Notes: a model not told the origin generated them from the letters alone. A DNA stretch of 64,000 nt from Qipengyuania algicida (GCF_009828025.1 NZ_WTYA01000006.1:1-64000); one strand, 5' to 3'. Numbered from the stretch's first letter, positions 8,087 through 16,836 are shown. Translations and numbers: made by a program.

Positions 8087-8131
8087 CTCTTAATCAGCGG
8101 GTCCTAGGTTCGAGCCCTAGTGCGTCCACCA
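8087..8131 (+). pseudogene. 3' fragment of tRNA-Lys(CTT): right attachment site
   Basis: The stretch reads as anticodon loop CTCTTAA (8087-8093), anticodon 3' stem TCAGC, variable loop GGGTC, T-arm CTAGG-TTCGAGC-CCTAG, acceptor 3' strand TGCGTCC, discriminator A and encoded CCA (ending 8131). The 5' half (acceptor 5' strand, D-arm and 5' anticodon stem) is absent: the bases before 8087 cannot form it. This is the duplicated 3' end left after insertion into a tRNA-Lys(CTT) gene, and marks the right end of the element. It is not expected to be functional. Confidence 0.85.
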
Positions 8132-8399
8132 TTTTACAATAGTTCAGCTCAATCTTGCCGATTTCGAAACGAACAACTTTCGATATTAGGCGGATAGGAT
8201 AGAATTTTCCCCTGGACGATTGAGCTTTAGCGTGCCGACTGCTCATCGCACCGGGCGCGTGCGTGACATCATAGCCTTGGCACGTAGTCCCCATAGTCAT
8301 GATCGAGGTTGCGGCACGCGTTGTCAGAACTCGTATAATTAAGATCGTTGACAGGTAATCGCTTCGCAGATCGCAATCATGCTCAAAGAGTGCTGGGCG

Positions 8400-9185
8400 T
8401 CAGGCGAAGACATCCGCCAGCGCTGTGCCCGACGGCCCTTCCTTCCATGTCAACAACTCGACGTAGAGAGAGGTTTGAGCCGTGCTCCACACCGTCATAA
8501 CAATTGTCGACATGAAGAGACTGAAGATGAGGAAGCTTATGGGGAGGTGACCCTGCTCCAATTGGGACAGGCCACTGAAACCGGCCAGCCCAAATGCGAT
8601 CCCGGTGAAAATCCAGTACACGATGACTATGATAGCTTCGACCGCGAACACTTTCCAACGCGCCCCTTTGGTAAGCGCACGGCTTCTTGAAAAGGCACCG
8701 AACACACCGGTCTTTTCATGCACCAACGCCGGTGCAGCAATGGCCCACATACAATAGAGCATCACGCCTGGGACAATCAGCAAAATGAACCCCAGGCCCA
8801 CACCCAAGCCCATGAGGATGGCCAACCCTATAAGTGGTAGAATAGCACCAAGGCCCGTCCGTATGCACTCACCGAAACTGGCCTTATGACCATGTGTGTG
8901 CGCGATGGTAGCCCGCACCAAAGCGCCTTGGACCAGAGATTGAAGCACGATCGAAACGATCGCCCCGATAATCGCTAGGCCGACCACGCCCAGTTGCTGA
9001 TAGTGGGTTATGGCACCCCCACGCCAGGACATATTAAACCAGTTGAAAACGACCGAGGGGAGTCCGCCGAAAATCAGCGCTATTCCGAACATTACTACCG
9101 AATTGTCTGCCAAGACCGAGAAGGTCCGGCTGAATACGCGTCCGATTGAAACCTGCTGATTGTCTTCGATTGCCTGCGTTGCCAT
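8400..9185 (-). CDS. Polytopic membrane protein, glycerophosphodiesterase membrane-domain-like
   Basis: 261 residues with about six hydrophobic segments and the pattern IGRVFSRTFSVLADN, PGVMLYCMWAIAAPALVHEKTGVFGAFSRSRALTKG (quoted in part) typical of the membrane domain found in some glycerophosphoryl diester phosphodiesterases and related uncharacterised proteins. No phosphodiesterase catalytic domain is attached. It is the first chromosomal gene after the element border and is divergent from the DUF4129 gene at 9.3 kb. Function unknown; possibly envelope or lipid related. Confidence 0.65.
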   Translation of the reverse strand: MATQAIEDNQQVSIGRVFSRTFSVLADNSVVMFGIALIFGGLPSVVFNWFNMSWRGGAITHYQQLGVVGLAIIGAIVSIVLQSLVQGALVRATIAHTHGHKASFGECIRTGLGAILPLIGLAILMGLGVGLGFILLIVPGVMLYCMWAIAAPALVHEKTGVFGAFSRSRALTKGARWKVFAVEAIIVIVYWIFTGIAFGLAGFSGLSQLEQGHLPISFLIFSLFMSTIVMTVWSTAQTSLYVELLTWKEGPSGTALADVFA

Positions 9186-9327
9186 CCCTGCGCCCCTTTT
9201 TCCTTATTTGGATGGCAGATTAAGACCATTGCGATTTTTGTCCAGCGTCATTCTGCACCATTGCACATGACGGTAAACCGGTTAGTTTCATGCGCCTAAG
9301 GGGTCGTAACAGGGGTTGTCGATACAC

Positions 9328-10035
9328 ATGGCCGTGCCATCCGGTCTTGAGCTCTCGGGGGTGTCCGACCCGCGCTTCGCCGCAGCACACCATGCTCTGG
9401 TGAGTGATAACGCAGTGCAGTTCGATCTCCAGAAGGCGCTTCCTCCCCCACAACCTCCACAATGGTTGTCGACACTCGGTCATTGGGTCGAAGACATACT
9501 GAAGCCAATCGGTCGCTTCTTCGAATGGCTGACCAACTTCATGCCGAATGCTCCGGTCGCCCGCCTATTGTTGTGGCTTGTCATCATCGCGATCGTCAGT
9601 GCGGCCTTGTGGCTCATCATCAACCGTCTCCGAGGCAAACCGCTCTGGTCAAAACGTGCACACGCTCAGCACGATGAACCAGGAGTAGCGAATGAAAGCG
9701 ATTGGGTGCCAGACCGGAATGCCGCAATCGACTGGCTTGCCGAAGCCGACCAATTGGCCGCAAACGGTGCCTTTGCCGAGGCGATACACCACCTTTTGTA
9801 CCGAAGCATCGAGGATATCGAGCACCGCCGTCCTGAGCTTGTCCGACCGGCTTCAACGAGCCGTAATCTCGCGGCTGCAAGCGCGATCCCATCGGAAGCG
9901 CGAGCCGGTTTCGGGCAAATCGTCGCGCTTGTGGAATGCAGCCTGTTTGCAGCCAAATCGGTCAATGAGGCTGATTGGGTAACAGCACGCGATGCCTATC
10001 ACGATTTCGCCATCGCACGAGCTTGGCAGGTATGA
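9328..10035 (+). CDS. DUF4129-type membrane protein
   Basis: About 235 residues from ATG 9328; an in-frame TTG at 9316 is a possible alternative start. One strong transmembrane segment lies at about residues 79-98, followed by a cytoplasmic helical domain (about 125-230) of the DUF4129 type, with the pattern ADQLAANGAFAEAIHHLLYR. It is the first gene of a six-gene operon in which each gene overlaps or abuts the next, ending in an ATGA overlap with the DUF4350-like gene. DUF4129 proteins often accompany MoxR and DUF58 proteins; their role is not established. Confidence 0.75.
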   Translation: MAVPSGLELSGVSDPRFAAAHHALVSDNAVQFDLQKALPPPQPPQWLSTLGHWVEDILKPIGRFFEWLTNFMPNAPVARLLLWLVIIAIVSAALWLIINRLRGKPLWSKRAHAQHDEPGVANESDWVPDRNAAIDWLAEADQLAANGAFAEAIHHLLYRSIEDIEHRRPELVRPASTSRNLAAASAIPSEARAGFGQIVALVECSLFAAKSVNEADWVTARDAYHDFAIARAWQV

Positions 10036-11306
10036 GCGATATTGGCCCAAACTCAGGCGACAGAGGAATCTTTTCGGTCGCCACTGTCGCCATCCTACTG
10101 GCGATCGGCATTGCAAGCTTTTTCGGAGCGCTGTTGCTAGGCGCTTACGCGCCCGTTCTTCGCCAGAGTGGAGGCGGCGGTGAACATGCCATGTCGCGTT
10201 CCGCAGTAGGCTTTGCCGGTATAGTCCGACTCGCCTCCGACATGGGTCGCAATCCAGAAATAATTCGGCAGCGATCCCGCTGGATGAATGCGCAGTTGGT
10301 GGTGGCCACGCCAGAATCCGCTTCCATTCCCATCGGCAACCTCCTGACAACGAGACAATACAAGACGACACTGCTGGTGTTGCCGAAATGGGAAACCGTT
10401 GCGGATGATGGTCATCGCGGCTGGGTTCGCATCAAAGGCCTGCTGCCGCGAAGCGAACCGGAAGGCGTTCTCGCGCCGGGGGACGATTACACCATCGCAA
10501 GGCGCGACAAGTCAGTGGGTCAACTGACGAATGCGGCTGATATACCGGGAAAGATCGTTTTTGCCGCACCCAAGCATCTTCAAGTCATTACGAGCTACAA
10601 ACCTGGGGGAAGTTCTTCCACGTCATCCTCATCCAACGCCGATGATGATGCCCCGCTGCCGCAAAAGTTCGAACCATTGATCACAGACGGTAAGGGTGGA
10701 ACTGTACTTGGAAGATTGGGTAATCTCTACATTCTGGCGGACCCGGACCTGATCGACAATGCCGGGCTGAAAGACGAGCGCAATGCAGCATCGGCGCTCA
10801 TGTTGCTCGACTGGCTCAACCGGTTGCACCCACAGTCGATCGGGTTCGACGTTACGCTCAACGGCTTGGGCGGCAGTCGCAACTTGCTCGAGCTTGCTTT
10901 CGGGCCACCTTTCCTCGCGGTAACATTATCGCTGCTCGCTGTGGGCCTGCTGCTCGGTTGGCAGGCAATTTGGCGTTTCGGGGCCGCACAACAGCGTGAA
11001 CGCGCAATTCCCTTCGGAAAGGCTGCATTGGTCGAGAACGGGGCGGCTCTGATCCGCAAGGCCCGGCGAGCCAGGCACTTCGGCGGCCGATATGCCACCG
11101 TGATTCAGGAACAGGCGGTGAAGGCGTTCGGAGTTCCCGCGCGCATAAACGGTGACGCGATCATCTCCTACCTCGACGAAATCGACGAACACAATCGCTT
11201 CTCGGATCTGGCCTTCGCGGCACAAGAAGCTGGGGACGAAACGGCAATGCTCGACGCCGCACAGGCGCTCTATAGATGGCAACAGGAGAAACTGGGTGAC
11301 ACTTGA
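10032..11306 (+). CDS. DUF4350-type membrane protein
   Basis: 424 residues from the ATG at 10032 that overlaps the previous stop. A transmembrane segment lies at about 15-42, a large domain of about 250 residues outside the membrane follows, a second membrane segment at about 294-316, then a cytoplasmic tail. The middle domain carries a serine-rich spacer near 195-210. The order matches DUF4350 proteins of MoxR operons. The 3' end overlaps the moxR gene by 11 bases. Role unknown; it probably works with the neighbouring MoxR ATPase and DUF58 protein. Confidence 0.75.
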   Translation: MSDIGPNSGDRGIFSVATVAILLAIGIASFFGALLLGAYAPVLRQSGGGGEHAMSRSAVGFAGIVRLASDMGRNPEIIRQRSRWMNAQLVVATPESASIPIGNLLTTRQYKTTLLVLPKWETVADDGHRGWVRIKGLLPRSEPEGVLAPGDDYTIARRDKSVGQLTNAADIPGKIVFAAPKHLQVITSYKPGGSSSTSSSSNADDDAPLPQKFEPLITDGKGGTVLGRLGNLYILADPDLIDNAGLKDERNAASALMLLDWLNRLHPQSIGFDVTLNGLGGSRNLLELAFGPPFLAVTLSLLAVGLLLGWQAIWRFGAAQQRERAIPFGKAALVENGAALIRKARRARHFGGRYATVIQEQAVKAFGVPARINGDAIISYLDEIDEHNRFSDLAFAAQEAGDETAMLDAAQALYRWQQEKLGDT

Positions 11307-12252
11307 CGAAGTCAAACAACTGACGAGGGACATCCGGAAGGAAGTGGGCAAGGCAGTCGTCGGTCAGGAAAGGACTGTCGATCTCCTTCTGACCGCACTG
11401 CTATCGGGCGGACACGTGCTGCTCGAAGGGCCGCCCGGAACTGCCAAGACGTTACTGGCAAACAGTTTTGCCGAAGCGGTCGGAATGCGTTTCGGTCGCA
11501 TCCAGTTCACACCCGACCTGATGCCAGGCGATATTATCGGCGCCAATCTTTTCAACTTCCAGACCTCGACGTTTACTCTCACCCGAGGGCCGATCTTCAC
11601 CGAAATGCTGCTCGCGGACGAGATCAACCGCACACCGCCCAAGACACAGGCAGCATTGCTAGAGGCCATGCAGGAACGAACCGTCACAATCGACGGCGAG
11701 AGCCTGCCCTTGGGGGACCGCTTCACCGTCATCGCAACGCAGAACCCGATCGAGCAGCAAGGAGTCTACCCCCTGCCCGAGGCACAGCTCGATCGTTTCC
11801 TGTTCAAGCAATTGGTCGATTATCCTTCGCTCGAAGAGGAACAGCGGATCATTGCCGCACATGGCCATGTCGGTGATCGTATGCGTCCGGAGGCATGGGG
11901 TGTCGGGCAAATCACAAACGCGGAGTCTGTCGGACAAGCGATTGCCGCCGTTCGGGAGGTCAAGCTGGTCGATGAGGTGGTCCATTATATCGCAGCGCTA
12001 ATTCGCGGCACCCGCAGCGTGGCTGAGCTTGAAAACGGCGCGAGTCCACGTGCTGGAGCCCTGCTTGCTGGCGCTGCGAGAGCATGGGCGGCAATGAATG
12101 GCAGGGATTTCGTCGTTCCCGACGATGTGCAGGCGCTCGCCCCCGCACTTCTGCGACATCGTTTGATCCTGTCCCCGGCCGCGGAGATTGATGGGCGACA
12201 GGTTGAGGACATCCTCGAAGCTATCATCGATTCCATTGAGGCGCCGCGTTGA
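11296..12252 (+). CDS. MoxR-family AAA+ ATPase
   Basis: 318 residues from a GTG at 11296, chosen because AGGAG lies about eight bases upstream and the protein then begins at the family's usual point (MTLDEVKQLTRDI). Walker A GPPGTAKT is at about 45-52, Walker B LLADEI at 105-110, and the C-terminal lid domain follows. MoxR ATPases act as chaperones that mature or remodel partner proteins, frequently ones with von Willebrand A-like domains; the partner here is likely the adjacent DUF58 protein. Overlaps both neighbours, so co-expression is expected. Confidence 0.92.
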   Translation: MTLDEVKQLTRDIRKEVGKAVVGQERTVDLLLTALLSGGHVLLEGPPGTAKTLLANSFAEAVGMRFGRIQFTPDLMPGDIIGANLFNFQTSTFTLTRGPIFTEMLLADEINRTPPKTQAALLEAMQERTVTIDGESLPLGDRFTVIATQNPIEQQGVYPLPEAQLDRFLFKQLVDYPSLEEEQRIIAAHGHVGDRMRPEAWGVGQITNAESVGQAIAAVREVKLVDEVVHYIAALIRGTRSVAELENGASPRAGALLAGAARAWAAMNGRDFVVPDDVQALAPALLRHRLILSPAAEIDGRQVEDILEAIIDSIEAPR

Positions 12253-13562
12253 TATATCCCACCCGCCTAGCGATCCTGGCAGCATTGGCTGGAGCGCCAA
12301 TCGCTCTGGCCATTGCCGGATTTCTTCCGGGGCTGTGGTATATCGGGCTTATCTGGTCCTGCGCGGTGGTGTTGCTCGTAGTCGCTGATGGCGCGCTGGG
12401 TCCTCGCCCCGCCGCGGCAACAGCCGAAATCGAATTGCCCGGGACTGTTTCGGTCGGTGCCGCTTTCGAGGCCCTCGCCAAAATGCATTTCGATGCCGAG
12501 CAAGCCCCATCTTCAGTAGAGATCGCACTTGGCATGGCGTCGATTCTAGAAGCCAACAAGAATGTAGAGATCGTCCAGATCAATGAACGCAACGGAACGG
12601 GTCATTTCGAACTCACTCCCTTGCGACGGGGTACGGCGCATTTTCCCCGTATATGGATAAGATGGAGGGGCCCCTTCGGCCTGACCTGGAAGCAGCGGGT
12701 GATTAACATAGATGCTGGGGTGGCGGTTCTGCCCGATATCGAGACGGCACATCGCCGCGCTGGCGAAATCTTCCGTCGCCATGCCCTCCAGGGGTTACTA
12801 CTGCAAATTGATCGTGGTGACGGAACAGATTTCGATACGCTGACCGAATACAAGCCGGGCATGGACAAGCGCGCAATCGACTGGAAGCAATCGGCGCGTC
12901 ACATCAAGTTGCACGCAAAGGAATTCCGTACCGAACGCAACAACCAGATCGTCTTTGCGATCGATGCCGGACGCCAGATGTCGGACCCGATCGCCGGGCT
13001 TCCGCGACTTGATCGTGCCGTTTCCGCAATGCTCCAGAATGCATGGATTTCTCTCAAGCTCGGTGATCGCGCAGCATTGTTTTCGTTCGATTCCCTCCCT
13101 CGTCTGGCAAGCGGCTTTGTTGCCGGAACCCGTGCCTTCGGCGAACTCCAACGGCTTGCTGCGCAAATCGACTACAGTAGCGAAGAACCCAACTACACGC
13201 TCGCCCTTGCGACCTTGTCACGGCGTCTCAAGCGCCGCTCGATGGTTGTGCTTATTACCGAATTCACCGATCTTACAGCTGCCGATTTCCTGATCGATGC
13301 AGTGTCCCGCTTGATGCACAAGCACCTTTTGATGATCGTGGTGCTGCGCGACGAGGACCTTGAAACATTCGCTACACACGAGCCTGTAAGCACTGATGAC
13401 GTTACCCGGGCCGTGACCGCCGCCGCACTTTTGCGTGAACGGCTGCTGGTACTCACTCGTTTGCGCCATCTCGGAGTCAACGTCGTAGAAAGTGAACATG
13501 ATCGCCTCGGTGATCGCATCACTGCCGCGTATCTCGATCTCAAACGGAGAAACCTGCTGTGA
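12249..13562 (+). CDS. DUF58 membrane protein with vWA-like domain
   Basis: 437 residues from a TTG start that overlaps the moxR stop. Two membrane segments occupy about residues 5-45. The DUF58 signature EYKPGMDKRAIDWKQSAR lies near 198-215, followed by a vWA-like region starting IVFAIDAGRQMS (about 236-247). DUF58 proteins are regular MoxR partners. The last codons overlap the next gene by a GTGA. Likely acts at the inner membrane; substrate unknown. Confidence 0.85.
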   Translation: MIYPTRLAILAALAGAPIALAIAGFLPGLWYIGLIWSCAVVLLVVADGALGPRPAAATAEIELPGTVSVGAAFEALAKMHFDAEQAPSSVEIALGMASILEANKNVEIVQINERNGTGHFELTPLRRGTAHFPRIWIRWRGPFGLTWKQRVINIDAGVAVLPDIETAHRRAGEIFRRHALQGLLLQIDRGDGTDFDTLTEYKPGMDKRAIDWKQSARHIKLHAKEFRTERNNQIVFAIDAGRQMSDPIAGLPRLDRAVSAMLQNAWISLKLGDRAALFSFDSLPRLASGFVAGTRAFGELQRLAAQIDYSSEEPNYTLALATLSRRLKRRSMVVLITEFTDLTAADFLIDAVSRLMHKHLLMIVVLRDEDLETFATHEPVSTDDVTRAVTAAALLRERLLVLTRLRHLGVNVVESEHDRLGDRITAAYLDLKRRNLL

Positions 13563-14575
13563 GCACTCCCGTCGGATCCGATGTTATATATCTCAACACC
13601 ACACGGCTGCGGCTTGCTTGCGAGGCGGATTGGGACCGGCTGGATCACATTGTTAGCCTGCTGGAAAAGAAATCCGCCAAATCGCTCGACGACGACGATC
13701 TGCTGGCGTTGCCAGTGCTATATCGCGGGGCGCTATCTTCCCTGTCGGTGGCGCGCGAGACTTCACTCGATCGCTCGTTAGCCCGCTACCTCGAACAGCT
13801 GTGCACCCGTGCCTACTTCCAGATCTACGGGGTAAAGGTATCGGGCTGGCGACAAGTCGCGAACTTCTTTGCCGACGGATGGCCCGGTGCTGTACGCGAT
13901 ATATGGCGCGAAACACTGGTCGCCCTGTTGCTGACCGTGCTTGGAACCCTCTTGGGATATTTTCTCGTACGCGGTGATCCGAGCTGGTTCTTCGACCTCA
14001 TGCCAGGAGGGATGGCACAGGGGCGCGATCCCACAGCCTCTGTGCAGGCACTCTCCAAAACGTTGTATGATCCGGGCAAGGAGGGGTTTCTCGGGATATT
14101 CGCCACAGCGCTATTCACACATAATTCGCAGACAGCGTTATTCGCCTTCGCACTGGGTTTCGCGTTCGGGCTACCGACCGCCATGCTGCTTATCTATAAT
14201 GGCGTATTGCTGGGGGCGCTGTTCGCCGTTTTTGCCTCCAAGGGCCTTGGCGCGCCATTTGCATCCTGGATCATGATCCACGGAACCACTGAGCTGTTTG
14301 CCATCATGCTGGCAGGTGCGGCCGGATTTCGTATCGGCACTGCAGTGGCCTTTCCCGGCCCTCTCGCCCGTCTCGACGCGGCTGTGCAGGCAGGCAGGAC
14401 CGCTGGCTTGGTCATGCTCGGTGTGGTCGCAATGCTACTCGTGGCGGGTATCCTCGAAGGTGTCGGTCGGCAGACGATCCTCGTCGACTGGCAACGCGCC
14501 GCAATCGGTTCCATCATGCTCTTTTGCTGGTTGACTTATTTCTATCTACCTCGGCGGCACAATCATGATCGGTAA
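13559..14575 (+). CDS. SpoIIM-like integral membrane protein
   Basis: 338 residues, GTG start in a GTGA overlap. After about 110 cytoplasmic residues there are five to six membrane segments, including the glycine-rich ...NGVLLGALFAVFASKG... and MIHGTTELFAIMLAGAAG parts characteristic of the stage II sporulation protein M superfamily. This bacterium is not expected to sporulate, so the name only indicates fold. In MoxR-DUF58 clusters this protein is a usual member, paired with an RDD protein as here. Confidence 0.82.
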   Translation: MSTPVGSDVIYLNTTRLRLACEADWDRLDHIVSLLEKKSAKSLDDDDLLALPVLYRGALSSLSVARETSLDRSLARYLEQLCTRAYFQIYGVKVSGWRQVANFFADGWPGAVRDIWRETLVALLLTVLGTLLGYFLVRGDPSWFFDLMPGGMAQGRDPTASVQALSKTLYDPGKEGFLGIFATALFTHNSQTALFAFALGFAFGLPTAMLLIYNGVLLGALFAVFASKGLGAPFASWIMIHGTTELFAIMLAGAAGFRIGTAVAFPGPLARLDAAVQAGRTAGLVMLGVVAMLLVAGILEGVGRQTILVDWQRAAIGSIMLFCWLTYFYLPRRHNHDR

Positions 14576-15440
14576 GGCAAAATCCCCACGCCGAAAGCGA
14601 AGTACGCTGAAACGCAATTTCGTCACGCCTGAAGGTGTCGACCTCCAACTCACACTGGGTTCGGCGGGCGAACGCGCGGGTGCGTTTCTGATCGACCTGA
14701 TAATTATGTTCGCAATCCTGATTGCAGCAAGTCTTATCACTGCCGCTCTCTTCAATGGCTTTGGTAGCGCTGCTGATCCGGTGTTCGCAATCATCTGGCT
14801 GCTCGGTTTCTTCATCCTGCGCAACTTCTGGTTCACTCTGTTTGAGATGGGCGGTCAAGGCGCTACGCCGGGCAAACGCCTTATGGGTTTGCGTGTGGTC
14901 GCACGCGATGGTGCGAGACTGAGCGGGGCGGCGGTCGTCACACGCAATGCCTTGCGCGAGATCGAGATTTTTCTGCCATTCTCGCTGCTGGCAGCAACCG
15001 GAGTAGAGGGAAGCAATACCGATGCCTATATCTGGGCAGCTCTCTTATGGAGCGGATTGTTCCTGTTCCTGCCACTGTTCAATCGCGACCGATTGCGGGC
15101 CGGCGACATGCTGGCCGGCACCTGGGTGGTCCAGGTTGTCAAAAACGATCTGGCGTTCGATCTCACCGCAGCCACGAGCGAACGGCAGCGCACCCACTTC
15201 ACCGACCAAGCGCTCGATCTATATGGCGAATTCGAACTTCAGACTCTGGAAGACGTCCTGCGAAGGAACGATCCCGAAGCAATCCGTATCGTCGCCCAGA
15301 CTATCCGCAGCAAACTTTCATTGCCGGATGACGGAGACGATTATAACTTCCTGTTCGACTATTATGCCGCCCTCTGCGCGCGCCTCGAAAAAGGCATGAT
15401 GCTCGGGAAGCGTCGGGCTGACAAATTCAAAAATGCATGA
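14565..15440 (+). CDS. RDD-family membrane protein
   Basis: 291 residues, start ATG overlapping the stop of the SpoIIM-like gene by 11 bases. The RDD pattern GERAGAFLIDLII begins near residue 40, and three to four membrane segments follow, with a cytoplasmic C-terminal half rich in charged residues. It is the last gene of the DUF4129-DUF4350-MoxR-DUF58-SpoIIM-RDD operon. RDD proteins are proposed transporters or membrane scaffolds; the function here is unknown. Confidence 0.82.
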   Translation: MIGKAKSPRRKRSTLKRNFVTPEGVDLQLTLGSAGERAGAFLIDLIIMFAILIAASLITAALFNGFGSAADPVFAIIWLLGFFILRNFWFTLFEMGGQGATPGKRLMGLRVVARDGARLSGAAVVTRNALREIEIFLPFSLLAATGVEGSNTDAYIWAALLWSGLFLFLPLFNRDRLRAGDMLAGTWVVQVVKNDLAFDLTAATSERQRTHFTDQALDLYGEFELQTLEDVLRRNDPEAIRIVAQTIRSKLSLPDDGDDYNFLFDYYAALCARLEKGMMLGKRRADKFKNA

Positions 15441-15477
15441 GTAGGTCAGACGATACCACAGGAAGGAATGTTAGCGT

Positions 15478-15557
15478 CAAGTGTACACAAATCGTCGATT
15501 GCTGTGAGATTGATGTGACTTCAACCCTCGACATCACATTTCGATGTGATACACTTG
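15478..15557. promoter_or_regulatory. Nested palindromes upstream of HTH-RibB (candidate operator)
   Basis: ATCACAT-TTCG-ATGTGAT (15533-15550) is a perfect 7-base inverted repeat that ends ten bases before the ribB ATG. Another half-site-like GATGTGAC lies about 20 bases upstream of it. CAAGTGTA (15478-15485) is the exact inverse complement of TACACTTG (15550-15557), and encloses the region. Because the downstream RibB has a DNA-binding-like N-terminus, autoregulation is an attractive inference. There is no FMN riboswitch visible. Confidence 0.45.
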
Positions 15558-15560
15558 GGT

Positions 15561-16826
15561 ATGAGCACAGTAATTGAACGCGTTCGCGCATTGGTCGCGA
15601 ATGAGACCATGACACGCAGCGGCCTCGCGCGCGCAGCAGGCCTCCACGCCAACACATTGCGCGACTGCACCGACGAGTCATGGAACCCGACGACAGAGAC
15701 ACTCGCCAAGCTCGGCCAGTTCCTCGAGCAGCATGACGACAGTCCCGTTCTCGTCGGGATCGAGGAGATTATCGACGAGGCACGCAATGGCCGAATGTAC
15801 GTCCTTGTCGACGATGAAGATCGCGAGAATGAGGGTGACCTCATAATCCCCGCACAGATGGCCACGCCTAACGCCATCAACTTCATGGCCACTCATGGTC
15901 GCGGATTGATTTGTCTTGCGCTTGATCGCAAGCGTATCGATGCCCTCGATTTGCAGCCGATGAGCCGCAACAACGGCGAATCCATGCAGACGGCATTCAC
16001 TGTTTCGATCGAAGCACGAGAAGGCGTGACGACAGGTATTTCCGCCGCGGACCGGGCTCGCACAATCGCCGTGGCGATCGATTCCGCTAAGGGTCCGCAG
16101 GACATCGTGTCGCCAGGACACGTATTTCCCCTTGCCGCACGTGATGGCGGCGTGCTGGTGCGCGCCGGTCATACGGAGGCAGCAGTCGATATCTCGCGCC
16201 TCGCCGGCCTTAACCCCTCGGGCGTGATCTGCGAGATCATGAACGAAGATGGCAGTATGGCGCGGCTCGAAGACCTTATCGCATTCGCGCGCCGCCACTC
16301 GCTCAAGATCGGGACGATCCGCGACCTGATTGCCTATCGGATGCGCAACGATCATCTTGTCGAACTGGTTAGCGAGAGCTCGCTGGCTTCCGACTATGGC
16401 GGTGACTGGCGCGCGATGAGTTATCGCAGCAAGGTTTCCGGTGCTACCCACGTGGTGCTGCAGAAGGGTCATGTCGATCCTACCGAACCAACGTTGGTGC
16501 GAATGCATGCGATTTCGATCTTCGACGACGTCCTGGGACAGACCGGTATACGTAAACGCCAGTTGCAACGCTCGATGGATGCGATCGGCGAAAACGGCAC
16601 AGGGATCGTGGTCGTTATCATGGGTAACAGTCCTGAGGGAATCCATGCTGAAATAGGACGCCGCCCCCACCCGGATGGCGAATTACGCGATTACGGCATC
16701 GGCGCGCAGATATTGGTCGACCGGGGGGTCAGCGAGATGATCCTTCTCACCGACAGCGAGCGCACGGTCGTTGGCCTTGAAGGTTATGGCCTCAAGGTCG
16801 TAGGCCGCCAATCCATTCCAGCTTGA
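15561..16826 (+). CDS. ribB: RibB (3,4-dihydroxy-2-butanone-4-phosphate synthase) with N-terminal HTH and degenerate RibA-like tail
   Basis: 421 residues from ATG 15561; a GTG at 15546 lies inside the palindrome and is less likely. Residues about 1-58 look like a phage-repressor-type helix-turn-helix ([17 protein letters not shown] near 18-34). Residues about 65-265 are the RibB domain: [10 protein letters not shown] near 85-94, and GHTEAAVD near 210, the expected metal- and substrate-binding sites. It makes the four-carbon unit for riboflavin from ribulose 5-phosphate. The C-terminal 150 residues align in style with GTP cyclohydrolase II, but that domain's zinc cysteines are absent ([12 protein letters not shown] where the family has a Cys-containing motif), so GTP cyclohydrolase activity must come from elsewhere. 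Followed ten bases later by ribH. Confidence 0.88.
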   Translation: MSTVIERVRALVANETMTRSGLARAAGLHANTLRDCTDESWNPTTETLAKLGQFLEQHDDSPVLVGIEEIIDEARNGRMYVLVDDEDRENEGDLIIPAQMATPNAINFMATHGRGLICLALDRKRIDALDLQPMSRNNGESMQTAFTVSIEAREGVTTGISAADRARTIAVAIDSAKGPQDIVSPGHVFPLAARDGGVLVRAGHTEAAVDISRLAGLNPSGVICEIMNEDGSMARLEDLIAFARRHSLKIGTIRDLIAYRMRNDHLVELVSESSLASDYGGDWRAMSYRSKVSGATHVVLQKGHVDPTEPTLVRMHAISIFDDVLGQTGIRKRQLQRSMDAIGENGTGIVVVIMGNSPEGIHAEIGRRPHPDGELRDYGIGAQILVDRGVSEMILLTDSERTVVGLEGYGLKVVGRQSIPA

Positions 16827-16836
16827 GGAGCCTGCC

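Larger units (their letters stand above)
1..8131. mobile_element. Right-hand part of an integrative element inserted in a tRNA-Lys gene
   Basis: Seen in the sequence: a tyrosine integrase gene on the minus strand (5651-6805), an AlpA-like regulator, a PrimPol-AAA replication protein and several small unknown genes, ending at a 45-base 3' fragment of a tRNA-Lys(CTT) gene (8087-8131). Known of such elements: integration into a tRNA 3' end leaves the intact tRNA at one border and a duplicated 3' fragment at the other. The fragment is on the plus strand, so the intact tRNA and left border should lie to the left of position 1. No structural phage genes, relaxase or transposase are visible in this part, so a satellite or plasmid-like integrated element fits better than a full prophage. 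The left extent is unknown. Confidence 0.75.
7724..8399. other. Element border and flanking intergenic region
   Basis: 676 bases without a convincing gene. The left part (7724-8086) is the element's terminal arm and holds a near copy of the tRNA core at 8001-8016, two 10-base-phased GACGCAAA repeats at 8038-8055, and an inverted AAGAGC/GCTCTT pair (8071-8076 and 8086-8091). The tRNA-Lys 3' fragment is 8087-8131. From 8132 to 8399 the sequence should be host DNA that originally lay downstream of the tRNA; I see no gene there. Confidence 0.6.

Noticed and set aside
8094-8300. A short minus-strand open frame ending in ...MVDALGLEPRTR
   Set aside because: It is the antisense translation of the tRNA-Lys fragment, a well-known annotation artefact.
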